From assembly GCA_005791465.1 (NCBI GenBank), contig SXWI01000124.1, positions 1 to 42,129 of the forward strand: a stretch of 42,129 bases of DNA, read 5' to 3'. The notes beneath the pieces are model-generated. The model was not told the origin of the DNA and did not search any database. It was given only the letters and a program-made list of their open reading frames with translations. Position numbers and translations under genes: made by a program. Below are positions 9,105-17,301 of this stretch, piece after piece (positions within the stretch are counted from its first letter, which is position 1; every line of letters begins with the position of its first letter). The DNA comes from Bacteroidota bacterium (lineage in GTDB: Bacteria; Bacteroidota; Bacteroidia; Chitinophagales; Chitinophagaceae).

Positions 9105-10703
9105 ATGCAACGTAGAGATTTCTTATCAGGGGCCTTACCCATGGCTGCACTCCTGCCGGAGCTGATCAATGGCTACTCCGTGAAGGCATTCAATATGAAT
9201 TCGCCACTCGTGCAAGCCTTGCTACGTGGTAATACGCTCACTGATCATGTTTTGGTGATTGTACAATTATCCGGAGGTAATGATGGATTGAACATGGTGA
9301 TTCCCGTTGCTGATTACTCTAAGTATTATAATGCTCGCACCAATATTGCAATTCCTGAAAATGCAGTGCTTCCAATAGCCGGTGTTGCAGGAACAGGGCT
9401 GCACCCCGCCATGACCGGACTACAAAGTCTTTTTGCAGAGGGCAAGGCAAATGTGGTGCAGGCTGTTGGATATCCTCAACCGAACTTTTCACACTTCCGT
9501 GCAACGGATATATGGATGAGTGCATCCAATAGTCGTCAGGAAGTTTTTAGTGGCTGGGCAGGTCGTTATCTGGATTATGAATATCCCAATTATCCAATTG
9601 GATATCCTAATTCTGACATGCCCGATCCATTAGCTATACAGATTGGTGGATTAACTTCTTTGACTTTGCAGGGCCCCACGCGAAACATGGGAATGAGTAT
9701 TACCAACCCTACTTCATTTTATAATTTAATTTCTGGTACCAACGATTATGCACCCAATACCCGTGCAGGAAAAGAACTGACCTATGTTCGTAATATAAAT
9801 CGTCAAACACAGGGTTATGCTACTGTGATTCGTAGTGCTGCTAATGCTGTAACTGTTCAGTCTCCTTATCCAACTGGAAATTCACTTGCTGATCAATTGA
9901 AGATTGTGGCACGTTTGATTAAGGGTGGACTTAAGACTCGTGTTTACATGGTAAGTTTTGGCGGCTTTGATACACACTCTGTTCAGGTGAACACTGATAA
10001 GGTTACCGGATCACATGCTACCTTATTGGGTCGAGTTTCTGCTGCGATTAAGGCTTTCCAAGATGATATTAAATTCTTAGGTGTTGAAAATCGTGTACTA
10101 GGTATGACTTTTAGTGAGTTTGGTCGCCGTATTAAATCTAACTCTAGTACGGGTACTGATCACGGGGCTGCTGCGCCACTCTTTTTGTTCGGTAATCAGG
10201 TTGAGGCTGGAATGCTGGGTGTAAATCCAACTATCCCTACTAATGCGTTGGTCAATGACAACGTGCCGATGCAATATGACTTCAGAAGTATCTATGCTAC
10301 CATCTTGGAGAAGTGGTTCTGCCTTGATAAATCGGTGGTGCAATCCTTGTTCCCGCCTGATATCAATACACAGCTTCAAGTTCTTCCCTTATTAAAGCCG
10401 GGAGCTTGTAATGGTGTTGCTCCGCCACCTCCCCCAGTGACTAACACTGATTTATTGGTTACGAATTTCCCCAATCCTTTCACCAGCCGAACTACCGTTC
10501 AATTTACTACGGCTGGGGGCCATACTTTATTACAAGTATTTGATACGTTAGGCCGATTAATTACTGTGTTGACTAATCAGGAATACACTGCTGGAACGTA
10601 TCGGATTGACTTTGATAGTGAAGGGTTGCCTGCTGGATTATATTATGCACGCTTCCAAAATGGAATTACACAGCAAGTGCGGGCTATGATGAAAGTTCGT
10701 TAG
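9105..10703 (+). CDS. DUF1501 family protein with Tat-like N-terminus and T9SS sorting domain
   Basis: A 532-residue DUF1501 protein (alkaline-phosphatase-like/sulfatase-like fold, function unknown). Visible motifs are VIVQLSGGNDGLNMVIP near residue 50, the LHPAMTGL and PNFSHFRATDIWMS segments, SFGGFDTHS near residue 285 and FSEFGRRIKSN with TDHGAAAP. The N-terminus MQRRDFLSGALPMAALL fits a twin-arginine (RRxFL) export signal. After a proline-rich linker (PPPPP near residue 447), about 75 residues starting VTNFPNPFTSRTTVQF and ending with GLYYARF and MMKVR form a type A T9SS C-terminal sorting domain. The protein is therefore probably placed on the cell surface or secreted. It follows the DUF1800 gene by two bases. 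Confidence 0.88.
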   Translation: MQRRDFLSGALPMAALLPELINGYSVKAFNMNSPLVQALLRGNTLTDHVLVIVQLSGGNDGLNMVIPVADYSKYYNARTNIAIPENAVLPIAGVAGTGLHPAMTGLQSLFAEGKANVVQAVGYPQPNFSHFRATDIWMSASNSRQEVFSGWAGRYLDYEYPNYPIGYPNSDMPDPLAIQIGGLTSLTLQGPTRNMGMSITNPTSFYNLISGTNDYAPNTRAGKELTYVRNINRQTQGYATVIRSAANAVTVQSPYPTGNSLADQLKIVARLIKGGLKTRVYMVSFGGFDTHSVQVNTDKVTGSHATLLGRVSAAIKAFQDDIKFLGVENRVLGMTFSEFGRRIKSNSSTGTDHGAAAPLFLFGNQVEAGMLGVNPTIPTNALVNDNVPMQYDFRSIYATILEKWFCLDKSVVQSLFPPDINTQLQVLPLLKPGACNGVAPPPPPVTNTDLLVTNFPNPFTSRTTVQFTTAGGHTLLQVFDTLGRLITVLTNQEYTAGTYRIDFDSEGLPAGLYYARFQNGITQQVRAMMKVR

Positions 10704-10711
10704 AAAATTTA

Positions 10712-11296
10712 TTAGTCTGTAAGTCGGTGTCCGGCGTTTACCCAATCTGTAATTTTTTGTTTATCCAAGCTGGTCAGTTGACCGTTTTGAGGCATGAAGG
10801 TAGGCAGCCCATTTACACAACGTAAGCGGATCCTATCCCAACTTGCAACTATACTGGAGTCTGAATCAAGATTTTTTCCTCCGCTCGAGCCCCCGTTTAA
10901 ATGGCAGGGGCCACAATAGCCCAGCATTAACTGACGAACCGCAGCATACTTGGGGCCATAAGCCGAGATCAAAACGTGCAGCGTATCTGAACAGCCTTTT
11001 TGATTGATCACTTTTACGATATTGTTGCCAGCTGTAAGCCCCGTCAGATAAGGACTTTGTTGTGGCGTGCCATTATTGACCGCGTATTTTAGAGTATCTC
11101 CCCGAGGAGTCAACACTGTTATACTGCCATTGTTAACGCCTCCTATTGCTGCGGTCTTTACAATTTGAATATCGTAGGAGGTTCCTGCACAAGGATCAGG
11201 GCCCTTATCTTTATTACATCCCAAGATAATAGCCCCCATAATTAGCAGGGCAGTTGTTAGGTAGCTTGACTTGAGAAAAGTGAATTGAGATAGCAT
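10712..11296 (-). CDS. Lipoprotein with SprB-like repeat and c-type cytochrome motif
   Basis: A 194-residue protein with a lipoprotein signal (hydrophobic residues 12-25, lipobox IILGC with C27). Residues 36-112 resemble one SprB-type repeat, with GSITVL, a 'NGTPQQSPYLTGLTAG' turn and KGCSDT. The C-terminal part carries one haem c attachment motif CGPCH (C128, C131, H132), with M158 in LPTFMPQNG as the likely sixth ligand and the closing LDKQKITDWVNAG helix common in small membrane-anchored cytochromes. It probably moves electrons at the envelope. Cytochromes of this sort often accompany DUF1501/DUF1800 genes, here the convergent neighbours eight bases away. The physiological partner is unknown. 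Confidence 0.75.
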   Translation of the reverse strand: MLSQFTFLKSSYLTTALLIMGAIILGCNKDKGPDPCAGTSYDIQIVKTAAIGGVNNGSITVLTPRGDTLKYAVNNGTPQQSPYLTGLTAGNNIVKVINQKGCSDTLHVLISAYGPKYAAVRQLMLGYCGPCHLNGGSSGGKNLDSDSSIVASWDRIRLRCVNGLPTFMPQNGQLTSLDKQKITDWVNAGHRLTD

Positions 11297-11317
11297 ATTC
11301 GAATATAAAATATTTTT

Positions 11318-11362
11318 TTTTGTAACATTGTTGCATTTTATATTTGCAACATTGTTACAAAA
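11318..11362. promoter_or_regulatory. Tandem Fur-family-type 7-1-7 operators
   Basis: TGTAACA-T-TGTTGCA (11321-11335) and TGCAACA-T-TGTTACA (11345-11359) are two 15-bp sites, each a 7-1-7 inverted repeat with one mismatched pair. Their centres are 24 bp apart, and the two sites are also inverted relative to each other. A 7-1-7 palindrome is the geometry of Fur/Zur operators. The pair flanks and covers the -33 and -7 elements of the TonB receptor promoter, so a bound repressor would block it. The metal cannot be read from the sequence; zinc (Zur) is my favoured guess. Confidence 0.65.
11320..11346 (+). promoter_or_regulatory. TonB receptor promoter (TTG-16-TATATTTG)
   Basis: TTG at 11320-11322 and TATATTTG at 11339-11346, a perfect TAnnTTTG, lie 25 bases before the receptor start codon. 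The -33 element falls inside the first operator half-site and the end of the -7 element inside the second. Confidence 0.6.
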
Positions 11363-11371
11363 TTTAAAGCC

Positions 11372-13795
11372 ATGCGTAGAAAAACTATTATTTTATTTTT
11401 TGTTTTCTTTTCCGCTCTAACAATTAGTTTGAAATCTTTTGGCCAGGGTCAAAATGGTCTACAGCTAAAGGGAACGGTTATTCATGCAACCACTAAGGAG
11501 CCATTGGCGGGTGCTACGTTGACTATATCTGATCTTCGTAGAAGTATACAAACCAACGAAAAAGGATTCTATTCAATCAGTGGAATTGGTGCAGGTCATC
11601 ATGTAATTGAAGTGACCTATACGGGATACGCAACCCAGGTAATTCACATTGAAATGCTTCAGTCGCAGGATAAAAATTTTTTATTACTTCCCGTTTTTCT
11701 AGAGAATCAAGGTGTTGTTGTTACAGGAACAGCAGCGCCCACCAGTTTGAGGAAAACGCCTGTGCCTGTAACTATTTTTCGCCAGGCAGATTTAATGCGA
11801 ACCGCTTCCTCAAATATTGTTGATGCATTAAGTCAATTGCCGGGTATTTCTCAGGCTACCACAGGGCCTGCTATTTCTAAGCCACTGATTCGGGGTTTGG
11901 GGAGTAATCGGGTAGTAGTGGTGAACGACGGGATAAGGCAAGAGGGCCAGCAATGGGGTGATGAACATGGATTGGAAATCGATGAACTTAGTATCCAAAA
12001 AGTTGAAGTGGTAAAAGGACCCGCTTCACTTTTATATGGTAGCGATGCCCTAGCCGGAGTAATCCATTTTCAGTCGGCTCCTCCGGTTGAGGAAGGCTCC
12101 ATCAAAGGTCGATTTTTATCGAACTACCAAACTAATGGTGGATTGATCTCTTCTCATGTTAGGTTGGCAGGGAATAATAATGGATTTAATTGGAGTGGTT
12201 ATGGCAGTTCAAAATCATCAGGAGACTATAAAAATAAAATGGACGGGCGAGTGCTCAATTCAAGATTTCAAGAGAATAACTGGGGTGGACAGGTTGGCAT
12301 CAATAAAAAATGGGGTTATTCGCAATTAGTTTTTTCAAATTTTGATCAGCGACTGGGAGTGGTTGAAGGGGAGCGTGATGCTAGTGCTGGTCAGTTTATT
12401 GTAAATGGCGGCACTCCGCTGGAGAGAATTGCAACAGAACAAGATTTGAAGGGCCGTGAAGTTTTAGTACCTAACCAATGGGTGGAGCATGCAAAATTAG
12501 TATCCGATAATGCTGTGCAGGTTGGTCAAAGTAGACTCAAATTAACGATAGGAGCACAGCAAAATAAAAGACGGGAGTATGGAGAGGCAGAAGCGCCTGA
12601 GGAAGAAGAATTATTCTTTGACTTAAAAACATTGAACTACAATTTTCAATGGCAACTTCCCGAGCGAAAGGAGTGGCATACAACGATAGGGGTAAATGGA
12701 ATGCGTCAGGCCAATAAAAATAAAGGAGAGGAAGTTTTGATACCAGCATATCAATTATTTGATGCAGGGGTCTTTTTGTACACCCAGCGTTTTATGAACT
12801 CAGTAACCTGGAGTGGTGGGTTACGACTCGATAGCAGATCCATACGTGGAGAGTCCTATGAAGAAGGAGGTCAGCTGAAGTTTTCTGAATTTAAAAAACG
12901 ATTTTCAAATTGGTCCGGAAGCTTTGGATTTAGTTACGAACCCTCCAATGATGTGGTTTTAAAAGTTAATCTTGCTAGAGGATTCAGAGCTCCGTCCTTG
13001 CCGGAATTAGCAAGCAATGGAACTCATGAAGGAACTAATCGTTATGAATATGGAACATTAGATCTTCAATCTGAAACAAGTTGGCAAGGGGATGCGGGTT
13101 TGGATTTGGAGTACGAACATTTTGGTCTTTCTGCCAGTGTTTTTTATAATCATATCAATGATTTTATTTTTTATAGAAAAATGAGTGCTGTTGCTGGAGG
13201 TGATTCATTGGTGCAAGTAGGAGGGGAAGAATTAACTGCATTTGTTTTTCAGCAGCAGAACGCAAGCTTGGCAGGATTAGAGTTTACGTTGGATATTCAT
13301 CCACACCCAGTACATTGGTTGCATATTGAAAATACTTTCTCCTTGGTGCGTGGCCGTTTTGCACAGCCAATTGATAATAATACACCGGGGAGTGAAAATT
13401 TACCCCTTATACCTGCCCCTCGGTGGAATTCAGAAATCAGGGGTGATTTTGAAAAGGGATTTGGTCCATTCCGGCAAGCCTATTTCCGGTTTGCTGCGCA
13501 GCAGGTTTTTACGCAAGATCGATTTTTCAGTGGCTACGATACAGAAACTGAAACGCCAAGCTATCTTTTGATGGACTTTGGGGTAGGAGCCAATTGGGTT
13601 GATCGTAAAAAAAATACAATGGCATCAATTCATTTGATCATCACAAATCTGGGTGATGTCGCTTGGCAATCTCACACAAGTCGGTTAAAGTACACCGCTG
13701 AAAATCCTGTAAATGGGCAGATGGGAGTATTTAACAGAGGACGTAATATTTCATTGCGTTTATTGGTGCCCTTTATGTGGAAGAAAAAAAACTAA
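11372..13795 (+). CDS. TonB-dependent outer-membrane receptor, probably for a metal or metal chelate
   Basis: An 807-residue outer-membrane receptor that would import a ligand using TonB/ExbBD energy. After a signal peptide (hydrophobic residues 6-23, ending SFGQ) comes a carboxypeptidase-regulatory-like domain (about 30-110: LKGTVIHATTKEPLAGATL, NEKGFYSISGI). The plug domain spans about 125-235, with VVVNDGIRQEGQQWG and VEVVKGPASLLYGSDALAGVI. A 22-strand-type barrel follows, with FRGFRAPSLPEL-like and C-terminal NRGRNISLRLLVPF segments. The GQQWGDEHG plug segment recalls receptors linked to zinc or other metals. That, together with the 7-1-7 operators in front, points to metal uptake. The stop interlocks with the stop of the convergent ABC gene (CTAA, 13792-13795). 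Confidence 0.9.
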   Translation: MRRKTIILFFVFFSALTISLKSFGQGQNGLQLKGTVIHATTKEPLAGATLTISDLRRSIQTNEKGFYSISGIGAGHHVIEVTYTGYATQVIHIEMLQSQDKNFLLLPVFLENQGVVVTGTAAPTSLRKTPVPVTIFRQADLMRTASSNIVDALSQLPGISQATTGPAISKPLIRGLGSNRVVVVNDGIRQEGQQWGDEHGLEIDELSIQKVEVVKGPASLLYGSDALAGVIHFQSAPPVEEGSIKGRFLSNYQTNGGLISSHVRLAGNNNGFNWSGYGSSKSSGDYKNKMDGRVLNSRFQENNWGGQVGINKKWGYSQLVFSNFDQRLGVVEGERDASAGQFIVNGGTPLERIATEQDLKGREVLVPNQWVEHAKLVSDNAVQVGQSRLKLTIGAQQNKRREYGEAEAPEEEELFFDLKTLNYNFQWQLPERKEWHTTIGVNGMRQANKNKGEEVLIPAYQLFDAGVFLYTQRFMNSVTWSGGLRLDSRSIRGESYEEGGQLKFSEFKKRFSNWSGSFGFSYEPSNDVVLKVNLARGFRAPSLPELASNGTHEGTNRYEYGTLDLQSETSWQGDAGLDLEYEHFGLSASVFYNHINDFIFYRKMSAVAGGDSLVQVGGEELTAFVFQQQNASLAGLEFTLDIHPHPVHWLHIENTFSLVRGRFAQPIDNNTPGSENLPLIPAPRWNSEIRGDFEKGFGPFRQAYFRFAAQQVFTQDRFFSGYDTETETPSYLLMDFGVGANWVDRKKNTMASIHLIITNLGDVAWQSHTSRLKYTAENPVNGQMGVFNRGRNISLRLLVPFMWKKKN

Positions 13796-15585
13796 GCAGA
13801 AGGCAAGGGTTGTTTACGCTCTCCAATCTGCTGGCGCCACATAGCATAGTAAAGTCCTTTTTGTGCAAGCAATTCTTCGTGTTTGCCTGTTTCTACAATT
13901 TCCCCTTTCTCTAGCACGTAAATTCTTTCGGCGTGCATGATGGTGGACAGACGGTGTGCAATCAGGATGGTGATTTGTGTACCTGCTTTTGAAACTTCAC
14001 GAATAGTACTCGTGATTTCTTCCTCTGTCAATGAATCCAGCGCCGAAGTAGCTTCATCAAATAAAAGGAGTTTTGGCTTTCGAAGTAGTGCTCTTGCAAT
14101 GGAGAGGCGTTGTTTTTCACCCCCAGATAATTTAAGACCGCCCTCTCCAATCATGGTATCCAAGCCATTTTCAGCACGGGTGAGTAAGTTTTGACAGGAT
14201 GCTTTATGTAAAACCTCTAGCAACATGGCTTCGGTAGCTTGTGGGTTTACAAAAAAGAGATTTTCTCGAATGGTGCCAGAGAATAATTGTGTATCCTGTG
14301 TAACAAATCCAATTTGATTTCGCAGATCTTCAAAATGAATACTGTTCTCGTCTATTCCGTTATACAAAATCTGACCACTGTCAGGGCGATACAGCCCCAC
14401 CAGTAGTTTCATCATGGTCGTTTTACCCGAGCCGGAGGGTCCTACAAATGCAATGGTTTCTCCTGCGCTGACTTTAAAGCTGATGCCATTGAGTGCTTTT
14501 TGAAGTGCGGTTGGGTGTTGAAATCCCACCCCTTCAAATGCCAATGTTTCAATTTCTCCGAGTGGTGATGGATTGGCGGGAACAGCTTCAGGTGCTTTCT
14601 CCATCAATTGATTAAAATTCTCTAAAGAGGTTTGCGCCTCTCGATATGTGAGAATGATGTTTCCAATCTCTTGGAGCGGACCAAAGACAAAGAAGGAGAA
14701 TATTTGCATGGTAACCAGTTCTCCTGCATTCATTTCGTCTTTAAATACCAGAAACAGTAGCATAAATAGTATGATCTGGCGTAGGGTGTTCACAAAAGTT
14801 CCTTGTAGAAAACTGATGCTTCTGATTTTTTTGACTTTGGTCAGTTCCAGTCCTAAAATTTTAAAAGTATTACGGTTAAGTCGTGCCACTTCCTGTTCAG
14901 TTAGCCCCAAGCTTTTTACCAATTCAATATTGCGGAGTGATTCTGTAGTGGCTCCTGCTAGTGCTGTGGTTTGTGCCACAATTTTTTTCTGAATTACTTT
15001 GACTTTCTGGCTGAACTTATTTGAAAAATAGACTAACAGGAAAATTCCTCCAAAGTAGAAAATAGGTAGTCGCCAATCAATGGCAGTTGCATAGACCGCC
15101 ACAAATACAATTCCTATGATTACCGGAAATAAAACGTTAATAAATGAGGATACTAAACGTTCTGTATCCACTCTAACTTTTTGCAGGATACTTAGTGTTT
15201 CTCCACTACGGGCATCTTCAAATTCCCGGAATGGGAGTTTCATGGCATGTTGTAGTCCTTCCGTGAAAACCGAGGCACCAAACTTTTGTGTTATTAGATT
15301 GAGCGTGTAATCCTGAAAAGCTTTTGCAATTCTACTTACCATAGCTACTGACACGGATGCCAGCAATAAAGCCAGTACGCCATAATGCGGGGTAGCGGAG
15401 AATGAAAAAAAGAATTTTTCATTTGTATATTGATCACGGTGTTGGGCAAAATGATTAGCAAGGTTGACCAGCTTTCCGAATATAATAGGATCAACTAACG
15501 AAAAACCAATATTGATTGCGGATAAAATAAGCACCAGACTCATTAACCAGCGGTGCGGTTTTACGTATCGAAATAAAATTTTCAT
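13792..15585 (-). CDS. ABC exporter (fused permease and ATPase, MsbA-like)
   Basis: A 597-residue half-transporter expected to work as a homodimer in the inner membrane. The N-terminal six-helix permease occupies about residues 15-310. The ATPase domain follows, with Walker A GPSGSGKTT, Q-loop GFVTQDTQ, signature LSGGEKQRL, Walker B LLLFDEATSALD and the H-loop AHRLST. This is the type-I exporter architecture of MsbA and multidrug/lipid exporters; the substrate cannot be told from the sequence. It starts 68 bases after comM on the same strand and may be co-transcribed with it. Its TAG stop shares three bases with the TAA of the facing TonB receptor gene. Confidence 0.9.
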   Translation of the reverse strand: MKILFRYVKPHRWLMSLVLILSAINIGFSLVDPIIFGKLVNLANHFAQHRDQYTNEKFFFSFSATPHYGVLALLLASVSVAMVSRIAKAFQDYTLNLITQKFGASVFTEGLQHAMKLPFREFEDARSGETLSILQKVRVDTERLVSSFINVLFPVIIGIVFVAVYATAIDWRLPIFYFGGIFLLVYFSNKFSQKVKVIQKKIVAQTTALAGATTESLRNIELVKSLGLTEQEVARLNRNTFKILGLELTKVKKIRSISFLQGTFVNTLRQIILFMLLFLVFKDEMNAGELVTMQIFSFFVFGPLQEIGNIILTYREAQTSLENFNQLMEKAPEAVPANPSPLGEIETLAFEGVGFQHPTALQKALNGISFKVSAGETIAFVGPSGSGKTTMMKLLVGLYRPDSGQILYNGIDENSIHFEDLRNQIGFVTQDTQLFSGTIRENLFFVNPQATEAMLLEVLHKASCQNLLTRAENGLDTMIGEGGLKLSGGEKQRLSIARALLRKPKLLLFDEATSALDSLTEEEITSTIREVSKAGTQITILIAHRLSTIMHAERIYVLEKGEIVETGKHEELLAQKGLYYAMWRQQIGERKQPLPSA

Positions 15586-15653
15586 ACCAGCGATTCTCTT
15601 TTTGCAAAAGTCGTTTAAAATGATGAGAGTCCATTCCTGAATCTTGACAGTAC

Positions 15654-17186
15654 TTAAATAATATTTCTAAATTGAATGGCCTCTGCAAAATGACTGGCTT
15701 GAATATTGACTTGTTCTTCAAGGTCGGCAATAGTTCTTGCCACCTTAATCAGTCTGTCCAGCACGCGTGCTGAATATCCAAATTTAGTAGCGGCCTTTTC
15801 TAGTATAAGCAATCCCTGTTTGTCTATTCTTGAGTTTTCTCGTATTAATTTTCCAGTTACCTGAGCGTTACAAAAGTGGTGTGGTAGATTTTCCCATCTT
15901 TTTTCCTGTATTCTTCTTGCATTTTTTATCCGATGTTGGGAAGCCTGCAATGAACTATTCGCTTTTGAAGAAGTCTGAATCAATTGAGTGGCTAATAGGG
16001 GTTTGACTTCTACATGCAAATCAATTCGGTCTAACAAGGGACCCGAAATCCGATGTTTGTAGCGTTGTATCATTCCAGGAGTACAGGTACAATTGATGGC
16101 CGGATGACCATCATAGCCACAGGGGCAGGGGTTCATGGCGGCTACCAGCAAAAATGAACAAGGGAATCTACATGTCTGTCCTGCTCTGGATAGCATGATG
16201 CATCTTTCCTCCAGGGGTTGCCGAAGGGCTTCTAGCACATTTCGTTTAAATTCAGGAAACTCGTCCAGAAATAATACACCATGATGTGCCAGGGAGATTT
16301 CGCCGGGTTGTAAGGTTCGACCTCCGCCGATCAAACCTGCATCAGAGATTGAGTGATGTGGATCACGAAAGGGTCTTTTACCCAGCAGCAGCATCTGATT
16401 GATTCCTTGTCCAGCTACTGAGTGTATTAAACTTGTTTCAATAGCTTCCGGATACGATAGCGATGGTAATAGTTGCGACAATCGACGTGCTAGTAATGTT
16501 TTTCCAGCACCTGGTGCACCATAGAGAAGCAAATGGTGTCCTCCGGCTGCTGCGATTTCCAATGCTCTCTTTGCCAATTCTTGTCCGATAACGGTCTCAT
16601 TAGATTCAGGTTGTTCAATATTTTTTTTGAAGGGGGGTAGTATATTTTTTTTATGTATTTCTTTTTTTTCAAATGATTCATTAAAAAGACTAATCACTTC
16701 ATTGATAGTTGTGGCTCCTACGATTTGAATCCCCTGGATTAAAGACGCTTCAGCTGCATTTTCATCTGGCAGGATAACACCTGTAAAGCCATCCTGTTTT
16801 GCTTGGAGTGCAATGGGGAGCGCACCTCTGATTGATCGAATGCTCCCGTCAAGTGCTAGCTCACCCATCAGTAGGTATTTCCGTAATAGGTTAACTTCTT
16901 TTAACTGCCCAGATGCTGCCAGAATACCAATCGCAATTGGCAAGTCAAAGGCAGTGCCACTTTTCCGGATATCCGCTGGAGCGAGATTGATTACCAATTT
17001 TGTACGCGGAAACTTATAGCCGTTTGTTTTGAAAACACTTTCAATTCTTTCCAAACTTTCTCGAATGGCACTATCTGGTAAACCAACCAGGCTAGATGAT
17101 TTTCCCGTTAGTAACCAATTGACTTCAACATGAATTTTTTTTGCCTCAATACCAATCAGCGCACTTCCATAGGTAGTCACAAACAT
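15654..17186 (-). CDS. comM: YifB/ComM family Mg-chelatase-like AAA+ ATPase
   Basis: A 510-residue protein with an N-terminal Lon-protease-like (ChlI) domain (about 1-165), a linker (170-195), an AAA+ Mg-chelatase domain with Walker A LYGAPGAGKT and Walker B GVLFLDEFPEF, and a C-terminal helical domain (about 400-510). A cysteine cluster CPCGYDGHPAINCTC lies inside the AAA+ domain, as usual for the family. In naturally competent bacteria ComM is a hexameric helicase that extends branch migration during integration of transforming DNA; the role elsewhere is unclear. The linker is encoded by an unusual concentration of homopolymers (16621-16669). The start MFVTTYGSALIGI fits the family. It lies after porT and before the ABC gene on the same strand. 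Confidence 0.93.
   Translation of the reverse strand: MFVTTYGSALIGIEAKKIHVEVNWLLTGKSSSLVGLPDSAIRESLERIESVFKTNGYKFPRTKLVINLAPADIRKSGTAFDLPIAIGILAASGQLKEVNLLRKYLLMGELALDGSIRSIRGALPIALQAKQDGFTGVILPDENAAEASLIQGIQIVGATTINEVISLFNESFEKKEIHKKNILPPFKKNIEQPESNETVIGQELAKRALEIAAAGGHHLLLYGAPGAGKTLLARRLSQLLPSLSYPEAIETSLIHSVAGQGINQMLLLGKRPFRDPHHSISDAGLIGGGRTLQPGEISLAHHGVLFLDEFPEFKRNVLEALRQPLEERCIMLSRAGQTCRFPCSFLLVAAMNPCPCGYDGHPAINCTCTPGMIQRYKHRISGPLLDRIDLHVEVKPLLATQLIQTSSKANSSLQASQHRIKNARRIQEKRWENLPHHFCNAQVTGKLIRENSRIDKQGLLILEKAATKFGYSARVLDRLIKVARTIADLEEQVNIQASHFAEAIQFRNII
16621..16669 (-). repeat. Homopolymer cluster in the comM linker
   Basis: Within 49 bases of comM there are three A8 tracts on the coding strand (16621-16628, 16645-16652, 16662-16669) and one C6 tract (16632-16637). 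They encode the lysine-rich linker around residues 173-189, between the Lon-like and AAA+ domains. An indel in any one would shift the frame and remove the ATPase domain. Confidence 0.8.
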
Positions 17187-17191
17187 ACCCG

Positions 17192-17220
17192 AGTATACGA
17201 GGTAACTCTACTAGTGTCAA
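17192..17220 (-). promoter_or_regulatory. comM promoter resembling sigma-70 consensus (TTGACA-17-TATACT)
   Basis: On the minus strand TTGACA (17215-17220), a 17-base spacer and TATACT (17192-17197) match the proteobacterial consensus at 11 of 12 positions. The same bases can be read as a Bacteroidota TTG-20-TATACTCG, with two mismatches in the -7 box. The -10 ends five bases before the comM ATG, so transcription would start at or in the start codon. Confidence 0.45.
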
Positions 17221-17301
17221 GAAGAATAAATACGAATGAAAAGAAGAAATTCTATGGAAAAATTTTAACCTCTTTTATATGCATTGAGGAAGTGCTATTC
17301 A

